A stretch of DNA of 64,000 nucleotides from Nageia nagi (GCA_050084985.1 JBITNC010000001.1:83762001-83826000), one strand, 5' to 3'; positions 1 through 11,285 are shown, counted from the stretch's first letter. Notes: generated by a model from the sequence alone, not told the origin. Program-made: numbers and translations.

Positions 1-738
1 CTTGCATTGGGTTCATAACCTTATTTCTTATCAAATATGTTTCTTAAATTTTGCTCTTTACATTCATGCAATAAAAATATTTTTCATTCTCTTCAATAAA
101 ATATAAATTATCAAAAAGTCCCCTTGGGGAGAATTAGTCAAAAATGAAATGAAATGATAATTAAATTTTTTGTTACTTGTGTTTTTCAAGATTGTTACTT
201 TTTTTCACCTCATGGATGTGGCACAAACCTGATAGACCTTTCATTTTTAGAAAATTTCTTTCTTATCCTAGCATTGATGCCACATTCCTAGCATTTTTGC
301 TAGATTATAATGGTCACTTAAAATGCATTTTCTTTTCCATATTGCATGTAAAAGTGTAAATGTGAAAAACAAATTCTATTTTTCATTTATGTATCATGGT
401 TGACCAAAAATAAAATGAACTCTTATTTTGCATAGACTATCATATTTCAAAAACTTATCAGTGTTTCAAAAATGCTATTTTCCATTTATCATAAATGCAT
501 GTCATTAATTTGATTATCAGTATATATTGTTATGATATTTCACATAAATGTTGTATAAATAAAATTGCTTATCCAATGCCTAATTTCATATCTTATTAAA
601 TGATTACCAATGAACATTATTTCTTATCAGTATATGTTATGATTAAAATTGCATTATGATTCTCACATTTATCATGATTTTCTTAGCAAATTTCTTATCA
701 CATGATCAAAATGTTTTCATATCATATTATTGCTTATC
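1..738. other. AT-rich stretch, nothing recognised
   Basis: Low-complexity AT-rich DNA with recurring short ATCATAT/TTATCA words. No reading frame here resembles a known protein and no LTR boundary was found. It lies upstream of tandem repeats and a putative polypurine tract, so it may be the untranslated 3' part of an old LTR element. That is inference. Confidence 0.4.
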
Positions 739-1031
739 ATTGACCTCCTTTGTAAGGAAGGGGTACTCTTATTAGCAAATTCATGGAGACATGGTGGTTT
801 GGGGTACCAATTTGGTCATCATATCATTAGCCTCCTTTATAAGGAAGGAGCACTCTTATCAACAAAATCCATGAAAACATAGTGGCTTGGGAAACCAAGC
901 TGATCATTCTTATCCTTTTATACATTTGTAAGGAAGGGTGAATCTTATCATTTGTTACCTTTGTAAGGAAGGGCCATTTATATAAAAATCCATGGCAATA
1001 TGGTGGTTTGGGAAACATAGCTAATTAATCT
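739..1031 (+). repeat. Degenerate tandem repeat, about 80-90 bp unit
   Basis: Three to four diverged copies of one unit. Each has a CCTTTGTAAGGAAGG core (near 746, 834, 928 and 960). Most are followed by ACTCTTAT, an AAATCCATG word and a TGGTTTGGGAAACCA-like block. The third copy is truncated. The array lies about 350 bp before a putative PPT and LTR start, where plant LTR elements often carry tandem repeats in the 3' untranslated region. Confidence 0.65.
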
Positions 1032-1371
1032 AAATTATTTATCATATTAATCTCATCTTGGTGGATAAATCACCAAGGATAGGTTTTCTTTCTTATCACT
1101 TATCATATTTCTCATATCATGTTGTTCAATGTGTATATTTGAGATATATTATACAAAATATTTCTTATTTGATCTCTTTGCAAGTACCTTTTTCTCTACA
1201 TTGGATTGCTTGTATGATGAGAAGTCCATCATGTCATAACTAAGTCAAATATGGGGCATCTAAAGCTTCCACCATGTCACAACACTTTAGGGAGTAACTT
1301 CTTACTTTTCATAGTATACTTAAAATTCATGCTTTGATTTTCTTTTATCTCAAAAGTATCAAAACATATTT

Positions 1372-1384
1372 AAAGTGGGGTATC
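1372..1384 (+). promoter_or_regulatory. Putative polypurine tract before an LTR
   Basis: AAAGTGGGGTA sits immediately before TGTTAACACC, the usual PPT/LTR-start layout of plant LTR retrotransposons. No second LTR copy was found in the window, so the call rests on motif and position only. Confidence 0.35.
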
Positions 1385-1795
1385 TGTTAACACCTAAAAA
1401 AGAATTTTGATTTAATTAAAAAACCTTTTTAGATATTTGAAGTAATTTATTTAATTTATTAAATAAATACTCTTTTCCATGTGTATTCTCATCTACCTTT
1501 ATAGTTTATGGTAATATGTCAATTTAACATCAGAATAAACCTAAGGAGGAGCCTTAGCACTAAACATCTTGCCTATAAATGTGGAGGGTCTGTGCATGAT
1601 CAAATGTATGACATGATATGAAATAATCCTAAATCCTTTATGGGTGGTAATATATTTATGTCAATCTTGACCGATATTTCTCAATGCCACCTATCATCTC
1701 TAGATTTTGTTGTACTCAAATCTTTGTATTCCTATAATATTTCATCCCTTCACAAGTAAGATTTGAAGGATCAAAGGGGGGATAATGACATTGAG
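1385..1795 (+). repeat. Putative LTR (start clear, end uncertain)
   Basis: The stretch starts with TGTTAACACC right after a purine tract and holds a TATAAAT box at 1574-1580, as expected for an LTR promoter. A second purine-rich run (AAAGGGGGGA) follows near 1774. The 3' boundary cannot be set because no partner LTR lies in the window. It could instead be a solo LTR or chance motifs. Confidence 0.3.
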
Positions 1796-2390
1796 AGAAA
1801 GGGTGAGGCATTTTGAAAAAATAACTAGGTGCTATCACTAGGTTGAGATTAGATTGGTGGCTTCATATTTGAGGTAAGCTTATCATTCATCCTCTTTCAA
1901 TCAATTTGTTTCTTAATTTGTTGTCATAGGTAAAGTGAAGGTTTGTATCTTCTATATATCTAGTTTTGATAGGTCATTATCATATTTTATGTCATTTATT
2001 TCATGTTATTCATAGTTAATTGATGAATTTAATTATTCTATAAATAACCCTAATAATTAATATTTTGGTTATAATAATTGGTAATGAGATAATCACACAT
2101 ATTGATAATCAATAATTAAAGTATTTGAAAACTCAATTAAAGTTGAAACATTCTAGGTATTTTAGATGGATGAGTTTTCTACAATGATTTCACTTGATTA
2201 TCAATTATAAGAAGGGAAATCAAAATAAAATTATGGATATGCTTTCCAGATAACCTATGTCTATAGCAATCACAACTCTTGTGCTATATAATTATGTCTT
2301 TAGGATATTGATCCATTATGAAATTTTATCCTTTTAGCTTTAAGGTATATTCAAAAGCATATGTGTGACTTTGAAGAAGTAAATTAAAGG
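1796..2390. other. AT-rich stretch, no gene seen
   Basis: Nothing recognisable as coding. It lies between a putative LTR and a gypsy integrase remnant and may be decayed pol sequence upstream of the integrase. Confidence 0.35.
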
Positions 2391-3580
2391 TTGAATTCAT
2401 ATAGATCGAATTATGAAGGTATGGATGATTATAATTTGCAAGATATGCTTATTTATAATTTTAATGTATTATGTATTCTTGAAGGGGGGAGAGTTAGAAT
2501 GGTTAGAGAAGATCATGCATCCAATATAGTTGATCATGTAGGGGTTAGAAAGATATTACATAATTTCCAAAGCCATGTGTATTTTCCCAAGATGTAAGAA
2601 TAAGTTTCCAAGTACATTAGAGGTTGTTCTTTATGTTGCACAAGTAAGCCTAGTAACAAGAAATTGAGTTTGTATTAGGCAATTCTAGTACCAAATCATC
2701 ATTAGGAGTATATCACAATATATTTTGTAGGAGTTTGCCTATTTATAGGAAGGACATGACTATTTATTTGTTTTGGTGAATAGTTTTACTAATATAATCA
2801 TATTAATCCCATGTAAGAAGACTATTATAGTACAAGATTCTAAAAATTTATTCTTTTCTCATGTTTGGGTTCATTTTGTGTTACCTCATATGTTATTTCT
2901 GATAATGATAGTAGATTTTTAGGAGAATTTTGGACTTATTTGTGGGAGAATATGGAAAAATGAAGAGGAGTATTTTCATTCATTCTCAAATGGATGGAAA
3001 AACTAGAGTGGTGAATAGGAAAGTGGTTAAGCTCTTTAAAGGTTATTGTAACAATCATCCTAAGTTTTGAAATGAGCATCTTGAGTATATTGAACACTCA
3101 TATAGTAGGGAAATCTATTCTTCCATTGATAAAACTACATTTGAGACTTATTTTGGTTATTTACCACCCTCAAAATTTGATTATGTGTTTGGGAAACAAA
3201 AGGATGAATGAGATTCACTTGTGAAGAAGGAAAAGTAAGCTGAAACTTTTATTGAAAAGATTAGGCAAATTCATTTGAAAGTTAAAGAGAAACTCAAAGT
3301 AAGCCAACATAAGTACAAGTTGAAGAAGGATGGAGTTGACCATAATTTTTATATAGGATATAATCTTTGCTTATATCTTAGCAAGGAGAGGTTACAGGGA
3401 CCAACCAAGAAGTTGAAACCTATAATGTATGAACTACTTGAGATTATGGAGCAAGTGAGTCAAAATGCATTTAGAATAAATCTACCAACATATATGAATA
3501 TCTACTCAGTTATGAATGTGGAGAACTTAAAATTATATGATCCATCCATTTTGACTAAATATGAAGCAAGTTCATATTAG
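2391..3580 (+). pseudogene. Ty3/gypsy integrase remnant
   Basis: This is the decayed 3' part of a gypsy pol gene. In order it shows a zinc-binding (H2C2-like) segment ending in YFPKM near 2590, the integrase catalytic core with a DNDSRFLGEFW motif near 2900, a QMDG(K) stretch, and the C-terminal domain (3275-3580) with KLKPIMYELLEIMEQV and NIYSVMNVENLKLY. Several stops and frame changes break it. The family integrates cDNA into the genome; this copy cannot. RT and gag for this element are not seen directly upstream. Family assignment is secure from the motif order; the lineage is not resolved. Confidence 0.85.
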
Positions 3581-4500
3581 ATTTTACATATCTTGATGAC
3601 TTAGCTCCTCATACTATAGATGAACTCAAGGAGGATTTCATATTGCAAACTAAGGTTCATTCTATACGAAGAGGATAGATTAATATATGGTTCATTATAT
3701 AGAAAGGAAAAATACTTAATATAGCCAAATGGATGGATAAATGAAAGGTTAAGAAGTTGTATCCTCATCTTCTCATAAAAAAGAGTACTTTTAGGATCAA
3801 AAGCTTCACTATTAGGGAGGTGTGATTTGAAATAGATCAAAAAGTTAATATCTATAGGAGAAAAAATTATCCCAAATTTTTATTGTTTGAGATTAACTTA
3901 AATATGAAATCTAGTGACTTGATCTCATAGGAAATATGGCATCCATATCATGCTAATGCTAACTTCAAGGAATCCATGACATAGGTTTGGATCATTTTTC
4001 ATAAGAAGATGAGGGCTAGGTTTGTTGTTATAGTTAGATAATTTTAGAGCTTAACCATTGGCTTATAGTGTATCTAAGCATATTTGAGGCCTATGTTTCC
4101 ATTGTTATGGGGTTGTAGAGTTAGACAAGTTTTAGAAGGAGACCAAGAGTCATCTTGTAATTGTTGTCCTCTAAAAATTATTATTCTATTATAGGATTAT
4201 TGTATAAGTATTTAAGAAAATGTATTGCTATCAAATTAATAGTATTCATTCATATACATGTACATGTTATAATTCTCTATGTAAAATAAAAATAAGTGCT
4301 CCCATTCCATGCTAGATTAACCCACATTAGGTGAACTAGGGTAAATCGCTATGTTAAACATTTGTGTGTGTGATTTGAGATTGTTATTTTACTATTATTA
4401 TATAGTATTTAGTTAATTTTCTAATTTGAAAATTAATTTGATGGGTAAAATAATGTTATTTTATTTTTCAAATACATAAGTGAGGATCTGAGTATACTAT
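3581..4500 (+). other. Post-integrase region with LTR-like sequence
   Basis: Following the integrase remnant, 4118-4500 looks like part of an LTR: a U3/R-like stretch, a TATTATAGG-type AT block, then TTTGGTGGTTACAGATC directly before ATGGCT near 4508-4530, which resembles a primer-binding site followed by a gag start. No paired LTR was found, so this is a low-confidence reading. Confidence 0.3.
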
Positions 4501-4796
4501 AAGCATTTGGTGGTTACAGATCATGGCTTCTCAAGACTAGTAGGTGGAAGTTCATTAGGCACATATCACATCATGAGATCATCAGTTAGTGGCCCTTAAG
4601 ATCTTTCCACATGTATCATAGCACCTGCAAGTCAAGAAAATCCAAGATTTGCTAATGTTAAAGGACACTCATATCCTTTAGTTATAGCAAACCTTAACAA
4701 TATATATCAAGAGATATATAAGTAGGTTTAGCACTAAATCTCATGGTGCCATTGTATACCAACATTCCCATCATAGAAGAAATTAGTTGTAATTTG

Positions 4797-4838
4797 TATT
4801 ATATATATATATATATTATATATATATATTATATCATA
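4797..4838. repeat. (TA)n microsatellite
   Basis: An AT dinucleotide run with a few TT interruptions. It lies in otherwise featureless AT-rich DNA. Confidence 0.9.
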
Positions 4839-5499
4839 TAATTACAAAATATGCTATGAAATACAACAAGTAAAAGATGAAAAACTCTAAGGGATATCCC
4901 AAGTACCATCACTATTATGAATCGTATGTTTACTAGCAATTGTTGTAGCTATGGTATTATGGTTAAGATTGTGGGAAATTTACAATATTAGTCTGAACTT
5001 CCTTCCCATAATCATTAAGTGTTGACTTTTTAAATTACAAAAAATAGGTTATTGAAGATCCTTAATATTTGGTTTTGTAAATGCACAAGTCCATCTTGAA
5101 TAGATTTTCCTATAAACTAATAGTAAAACTATATCTAGAAATTCATGATCAAATTTAAACTTACTAACATCATGTAAACCATAAATTAAATTTTTCAAAT
5201 GGCTACAAGTTTTATTACATGCCTTACTCTTCTATAAAAGTTGAAAAAGAGGTGAGCTTGGTATTCATAAGGTTTAATATCAAGGGATTATTTTAATGGT
5301 GGGTAATAAATTTGTTTTTTATCAATCAAAGCATAAAGTACATCATAAATATATTAATTTTAATTTTTTATATTTCCTTGGTGATTGTCTAGTTTTCATT
5401 ACTTAAATATGGTCATGGATAACTCTTGATACCATGTTAACTTCCATTTATTTTATTTTTTGACTACTTTAGTTTGCTAAGGAAATATAGATTTTAAGA

Positions 5500-6359
5500 T
5501 CATTTTTCATTTCATGTGATCTAAAGGTACATTGAAGGACTTATGTACAACTTTTAGTTGTAAAGCATTTCATCTATCAAATCCTCATAAGGAAAGTATT
5601 GAAAATATAAAAAATTATTTCTACGTAATGGAAGCAAGGATGAAAAAAGAACATGTTTCTTTTCTTTATTAGGTACTTGAACTAAATAAGCAACTTTTTT
5701 CTATTTAATTATCAAATTGCTAATAACCTAACCTTGTTTTTTATTTAAGTTATACATGTCTAAAGGGGAAGTTTCTTATGGTATGTACAAATTATATCTT
5801 TTGAAGAAATGCTTTAGCTAGATCATATAAATTTTGAATACTTTCATTATGCAACTTTGTTAACCATAAAAAGAAATCAAAACATAAATTAAATGGAAAT
5901 ATTTTAGCTAATATACTATTATCATTTTCAAATGCAAAATATTCTCAATGATATCATCTTAAATATTCTCTAGGATTTGAATAACCATTAGAATTTGTAA
6001 AATATACCTATTTATCATACGTCTTTTGATATATTGGGTAGAAAAAAGAATTTTCATGTCCTCTTAAAACGATTGGCATAGATTTAACTATGTAGGCAAT
6101 TATGGAGTCTTTTTATTGTTGTATCTAAGAAAGTGATTCAATCACATCATCTAGTTGAGTCATACTTTAGTAGAATCATTTTAGCAAAATTATTTCTTTT
6201 AGGTAAACCTTGAAATAAGGCAAATGCATGATATTTTTCCTTTTCTAACTTCTAAATTAAATCAATGACCATTTGTATTTTTTTCATAAGTAAAGTGGTC
6301 TAAAAATCAATGCCATATCAAATATGATTTTATTTTATTTTAATAATTTCATATTATTC
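5500..6359 (-). pseudogene. Ty3/gypsy Gag remnant (Retrotrans_gag type)
   Basis: Read on the minus strand, the segment from about 6130 down to 5640 gives a Gag-like series: a YLR-YH-EYFAFEND block, then WLTKLHNESIQNLYDLAKAF, then a HTIRNFP block, then a weak ERKETCSFF-like stretch. This matches the conserved core of plant gypsy Gag (the WF.KLP..SI..W.DL...F motif). Stops and frame shifts abound. Gag would form the virus-like particle core; this copy cannot. An acidic frame on the same strand near 10080-10110 may be the Gag N-terminal side. Confidence 0.5.
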
Positions 6360-6798
6360 ATGGAAATATTCTAACCAATAAATCATCATCATTTTTAAAT
6401 GAAAAATCTTCTAAATTATATCTTCTAAAATTTTCCCTATGATCTGAATAGCCATCAAAAATTATAAACTTTACTTGTTTCTTATAACTTTGTTAATAGT
6501 TATGATAGCAAAAGGATTTTTTATTTTATCTTGAAATTATGGAAACAAATTTGTTGATGTAGGAAATTATGGAGTCTTTTGTTATTGTATTTGACTAATC
6601 TTTTCAAACACATCATTTACTTGAATTGTACTTTAGTATAATCATTCATACACACATTTATTCTTTTAGGTAATCATTGAAATAAGCCAAATTTGTGATA
6701 TTTTTATTATTCCAACCTATAAATTAAATCATTAACCACTTGCCTTTAATCCATAACTAAATAAATATAAAAATAAATACCATATCAAAGATAATTTA
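5895..6798. repeat. 467-bp tandem duplication within gag
   Basis: Copy 1 (5895-6361) and copy 2 (6362 onward) align at a constant 467-bp offset. For example AGGTAAACCTTGAAATAA near 6201 matches AGGTAATCATTGAAATAA near 6668. Copy 2 is interrupted at 6798 by the LTR element and resumes at 9922-9960, where TTTTGATAATTTCA matches TTTTAATAATTTCA of copy 1. The duplication therefore predates the insertion. Confidence 0.75.
6794..6798 (+). repeat. Target site duplication ATTTA (left)
   Basis: ATTTA immediately precedes the TG of the left LTR and is repeated immediately after the CA of the right LTR (9922-9926). This fixes the element's ends. Confidence 0.9.
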
Positions 6799-7473
6799 TG
6801 TTGGAATTTGCACTTGATTGAATATCTCAAACTTGAAGTTCCAAGACATTTCCCTAAAACTTGACTAATTCAAATAGATTAGTCAACTTTGGAGAGGGAT
6901 ACCTTTTCATGAATACATCCAATTGATTCAATTCTTTTTGCAATGTATATTTATTGAAGATACCTTTCCAATGACTATACACATGCTTACCTTCTATAGA
7001 GGATTGACCATCATATTGGCTATTTTTGGAAAACTATCCTTATCTTTCTATATACACTTTGACCCTACATGTTTTATTAAAAAAAAATGCCTCAACATTT
7101 CATACCCTAGAAAATGCCTCAATATTTCATATTTTGGGAAATGCCTCAATGTTCCTTACTACCCTACATATTTTATTAGTATTTTTTACTATTTTTGATA
7201 TTTTTGATATTTTGATTAGTTTTTCTTAGATCCACTTTGTTTGGGCATCAATTAATTTGTAAGTGTAATGGGAGATAGTCCTAGAACATGTTTGTAACTC
7301 CCATTTGGTTTTTTTTATTTTATTCTAGTGAATTTTATGTAACATTCCATAGCATTTAGTTTCTCATTCATGTAACCTCCATGGGAGCTTAGTTTTAGTT
7401 ACTCATTGGAGCTCTATATAGTGTACTCCATTTTTCTTAATGAAACAAATTATGTTAGCTTCAAACTATCTCA
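6799..7473 (+). repeat. 5' LTR of the non-autonomous element
   Basis: Runs from TGTTGGAATTTGCAC to AACTATCTCA. It contains three short AAATGCCTCAA-type repeats at about 7084-7165, an AATGGGAG/CTCCCATT inverted repeat at 7267-7305, and a TATA box (CTATATA) at 7414-7420 followed by an AATGAA polyadenylation-like word near 7439. It aligns along its whole length with 9250-9921. Confidence 0.88.
7414..7420 (+). promoter_or_regulatory. LTR TATA box
   Basis: CTCTATATAGTG lies about 55 bp before the LTR end and is kept in the 3' LTR as CTCTATATATTATG near 9861. It is the likely core promoter of the element. Such closeness to the LTR end would leave a very short R-U5. Confidence 0.5.
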
Positions 7474-7476
7474 TAT

Positions 7477-7490
7477 TGGTATCAAAAACA
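7477..7490 (+). other. Primer binding site (tRNA-iMet type)
   Basis: TGGTATCAAAAACA starts 3 bp after the LTR's terminal CA and resembles the plant initiator-Met primer site TGGTATCAGAGC. Reverse transcription would start here. Confidence 0.75.
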
Positions 7491-7890
7491 TTATATCTAC
7501 ATGTGTTAGAGTATAGTTTTTGGGTACTTTGATAAGAACTTATCATGTTTTTTCAAAAGTAATCCAAGAGAATTTTTACTAGTTGTGTGAGATTTTTGTA
7601 TGATACTAAATATTTGTAAGTGAGCAAGAGAGAGATTTAAGAGCTCTATAAAGAGCATATATAGTATAGTATGTAGCATAAGTGTATGTTTTATATGTAA
7701 GAAAGTTTATTATTAGTGTAATATTTTGCTAGAATTTGAGAGTGTAAGATTTGTGAGAGTAAGTTTGTTGTTCTAGAAGATTTATGAAATGTCTACATTT
7801 ATGATTGCTTGTTGTTCTTGGTATCATGTCCAACAATAACATGAAATATGAATTACAAGACCTAATATTTTTTGGATAAGAGTATATTAT

Positions 7891-8225
7891 GAAGAATCAA
7901 ATTTGGGAACTCACTCATTTGGAGTGAAATATTATCTTGTTGAAAAAGTAATAAATGAGGCACTATGGGATTTTGATCCAAGGGAGCATGTAAATGAAAA
8001 AGAAATAGAAGATATGAAATTTTTGTTTGAATATCATTCATATGGAGTGAAGCACACTTTATTTAAGGAAGAGATAAATAATTAAGATGCAATAGAGATT
8101 GATGAGATTCAAGTTTTAATCACTATGGAGTCATCAATTGTGAAACTTGAAAATCACTCTCATAGAGTGGCTATAATGAGGATTGATAGTTATCTTGCAA
8201 AGACAAAAATAATTGAAAAATAAGT
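7891..8225 (+). pseudogene. Unrecognised periodic protein in the LTR element
   Basis: A frame at 7903-8085 reads on past a stop to about 8222. It shows a repeating block of about 40 residues, each starting HS(F/Y/H)xV: HSFGVKYYLVEKV, HSYGVKHTLFKEEI and HSHRVAIMRIDSYL. The protein is acidic and rich in E, K and I, with no zinc knuckle and no recognised Gag core. At the DNA level each block start carries a CACTC-N5-GAGTG-like inverted repeat (7912-7926, 8035-8049, 8155-8169). It may be a degenerate Gag or a captured host gene fragment. The function is unknown. Confidence 0.45.
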
Positions 8226-8631
8226 GAAGAGGAGAACTATTGGAGAGTTTATGACTTCCAAAAATGTAAAAGTACAATAATTTTGTACAAAACAAGGCTA
8301 ATGGAATCCTAGTCAAAGCATCATTAGAGGTAGTAGTTTTTTATTTTTTGATTTTTGCACTAATGATTGTTTGAATAAATGGTTGAAAAACGTTTTTGAG
8401 GCTATTGATGGAAAATAAGCATGTATTACAAATACATCATATGAAAACATGCAAGTGGTACCTCATTCTTGGAGAGAACAATTTGCAAGCCTTGAGGCTT
8501 GGCTTATGAAAAATCCTAAGAAGAATTTTTTGAAGACTAGTTTATAAAGATAACTATGAAGACCTTCCTTTATAAAAAAAAAGATCTTGATAGTTGAAAA
8601 TCCTTGGATGAAGAAGACATGTGCAACAATA

Positions 8632-8890
8632 GTGAGGATTGATAGTTTGTATGAAGAGTATTGCTTTCTAGTTGCATATGTAATAAGTCATATCATGACT
8701 TTATGTTCTTTTAGATTTTATGTACAAATTATGTGAGAGTGTTATGGTTTAATAATATATGTGAGGATTGATAGTTTGTATGAAGAGTATTGCTTTCTAG
8801 TTGCATATGTAATAAGTCATATCATGACTTTATGTTCTTTGAGATTTTATGTACAAATATATGTGAGAGTGTTATGGTTTAATAATTTAT
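8632..8890 (+). repeat. 129-bp tandem duplication
   Basis: Copy 1 (8632-8760) and copy 2 (8761-8890) start GTGAGGATTGATAG and are almost identical, with one substitution near the TTAGATTTT/TGAGATTTT site and one small indel. Their near identity contrasts with the diverged LTRs of the host element, so the duplication is much younger than the insertion, or has been homogenised. Confidence 0.92.
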
Positions 8891-9249
8891 GTGAGGTGGT
8901 TGAATCTTATACATGTACCACTTGGGAAGTATGGTGCAAACATGTGAGCAAAGATGAAAAAGAATTATTTATGAGGATGTTTGAATTTTTTGGAATATAA
9001 ATATAAGAAACTTTTGATGAAGGGAGGGTATCTCATCAAAAGGAACTCAATATATTTTTTTAGGAAGTAATCTTGATAGAGGATAGCCCACATACAAAGT
9101 GGAAGGAGTGCCAAAACTATTTTTTGTAATTTTTCAGATTTCTACTTCAAGATTAAAAGAAATGGAAGAGAATACCAATCAATTATTTTTTACAAGTTTT
9201 TTATACTTCTAAACTATAGGAAGAGTTTTTTTAGCATCAATATGGAGTA

Positions 9250-9921
9250 TGTTTGAATTTGTACTTGATTGAATACCTCAAACTTAAAGTTCTAGGACTT
9301 GTCCCTAAAACTTGACTAGTTCAAATAGATCAGTCAAATTTGTAGAGGAATAAATTTTTATGGAGGTATCCAATTAATTGATTCTTTTCAAAATGGATAG
9401 TTATTGAAGGTACCTTTCTAATAAGTATATTTATGCCTACCTTCTATAGAGTATTGGCCATCATATTGGTTATTCTTTGAAGAATTATCCTTATCTACCC
9501 ATAAATGTTTTGAACCTGCATGTTTTGTCAAACAGAAATGTATCAATATTTCATAGCTTGAAAAATTCTTAGAATTTCATATTTTAGTAAATACCTTAAC
9601 ATTTCTTACTACCCTAAGTATATTTAAGTAGTTTTTACTGAGTTTGACATTTATGATGTCTTGATTGGTTTTTCTTAGCTCCACTTCATCTAGGCATTAG
9701 TTACTATATAGATGTAATGGGAGATAGTCCTAGAATAATTTTGTAACTCCCATTTGGTATTTTTAGTTGTATTCTAATGGATTTTATGTAACAATACATA
9801 ATATTTAGTTTCTCATTAATGTAACCTCCATGAGATCTAAATCTTATTTACTCATTGGACCTCTATATATTATGTTCCATTTTTCTTAATGAAAAAATTG
9901 TGTTAGCATCAAATTATCACA
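9250..9921 (+). repeat. 3' LTR of the non-autonomous element
   Basis: Runs from TGTTTGAATTTGTAC to AAATTATCACA, followed by the ATTTA duplication. It keeps the AATGGGAG/CTCCCATT inverted repeat (9716-9754). No convincing polypurine tract precedes it; only a weak ATATGGAGTA is seen. Confidence 0.88.
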
Positions 9922-9926
9922 ATTTA

Positions 9927-10875
9927 ATCCTATTTTGATAATTTCAAATTCTTAATGATACCAATTAGGTCTACTTTGTAGGTAAAACTCAATTATTTCA
10001 TTAACCTCTACCTACCATCTATCCTACAAACTTATTATGTTAACTATTCTAATATCTGTGATATCAACTAGCTCTTCTTCATCAATATTATCCTCTTGAT
10101 CTTCCTCAAAATAAAAAAATACCTATAAAATTACATGATGCTCATGTTATTCATTTATAATTGATGTCTATGGATCTTTAATCATAATTAGATACTATAA
10201 TAGAGAAATGTCACTAAGATTTGAATAAATGGGGATGTCTTACTTAGGATTTATTGGTTTAAGATCTACATTTAGTGGGGGAATTTGAAAATTCACAAAG
10301 GTAAATTATTGAGGAAATTGAAATATTTATATATTTTATGATAAGGAGTTATGTTTATATCATTTTGAGTTTGTTGGAATTTTTTTTGTCTAACATATTC
10401 AAGATAAAACTCTAAAGTAGCTTTGAATATATATTTTATTTTAGTTGATACCTTTTGTAGAGTTTTTAAAAGATAAGGTAAGCATGATTTATCAAGGAGT
10501 GATTGTATACCATATGGAAGTGATAAAGATATCTAATTAATATTTGTACCATATCATTGTGTGGCTCTTTACTAGTTTGGGATCTAATATTAGTAGTTTT
10601 AAAGGTGTTCTCTTCTCTTAAATCATATTGATCTCCAAAATGATGATAATATTTTTGAGCACTATCATATTGTTCACGATGATAAATTTTCTTACCTGCT
10701 CATTTTATAAAATTAAAATTTCATTTTAGGTGTTAACATAATCATTTCATTTTCAAATAGGATCATGGTAAACTCAATTATAATGCAACAATGAAGTATG
10801 AGAATGATACCTTAATCAAGAATAACCCATCAAATATGGTACTCAAAATAAATAATAAGAATATTATTGGATATA
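9927..10875. other. Decayed gypsy gag flank, AT-rich
   Basis: The first few dozen bases complete the interrupted 467-bp repeat. On the minus strand an acidic run (EEDQEDNIDEEE) is encoded near 10075-10110. The remainder shows nothing recognisable. Confidence 0.35.
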
Positions 10876-10879
10876 AATT

Positions 10880-11251
10880 TGTATGTAGGACCATGTACAC
10901 ATCTATAGTTGAAAGGAAGAACTATAACACTTGATTCATGATTAGGGATCATTCTCATAAGGAGGATATTAAGGACAACATTACCTTTGTTTGTGTAACT
11001 TCCATGGCTTCAATTAAATTCTTCTAACTAGATGGCTTCTAGTATTAATTGAAAGATGTGAAAAGTAGATCTTAAGATTTCATTTTTTAATAGTGACTTG
11101 AAGGAGAAGATCTATATAGAGAAAAGTTTTAGACTTTAGAAATATGGATCTATTTTTCATTCTACAGCATTAAGAATTGTTTGTATGGATTAAAACAAGG
11201 ACTAAGAAAATGGTATAAAATATTTAATACTTTTCTTATCAACTTAGAATT

Positions 11252-11285
<34 letters not shown>

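Larger units (their letters stand above)
6799..9921 (+). mobile_element. Non-autonomous LTR retrotransposon (3.1 kb)
   Basis: Two direct LTRs of about 675 bp (6799-7473 and 9250-9921) begin TGTT and end CA and are flanked by a perfect 5-bp duplication ATTTA. A primer-binding-site-like TGGTATCAAAAACA lies 3 bp after the left LTR. The internal 1.8 kb shows no reverse transcriptase, integrase or protease, and only short frames from an unrecognised repetitive protein. It would need enzymes from another element. The LTRs differ at many sites, so it is not recent. It is inserted in the second copy of a gag duplication. Size and content fit a LARD- or TR-GAG-like element, but no match to a named family was recognised. 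Confidence 0.85.

Noticed and set aside
827-1018. Minus-strand 63-codon frame
   Set aside because: Arises from the tandem repeat array. No protein likeness.
739-1031. Possible CRISPR-like repeat/spacer array
   Set aside because: The repeat units are degenerate and contiguous, without unique spacers of constant size, and the genome is clearly plant-like.
4118-4500. A confident LTR call after the gypsy integrase
   Set aside because: Promoter and primer-site hints exist, but no second copy was found, so it is reported only at low confidence.
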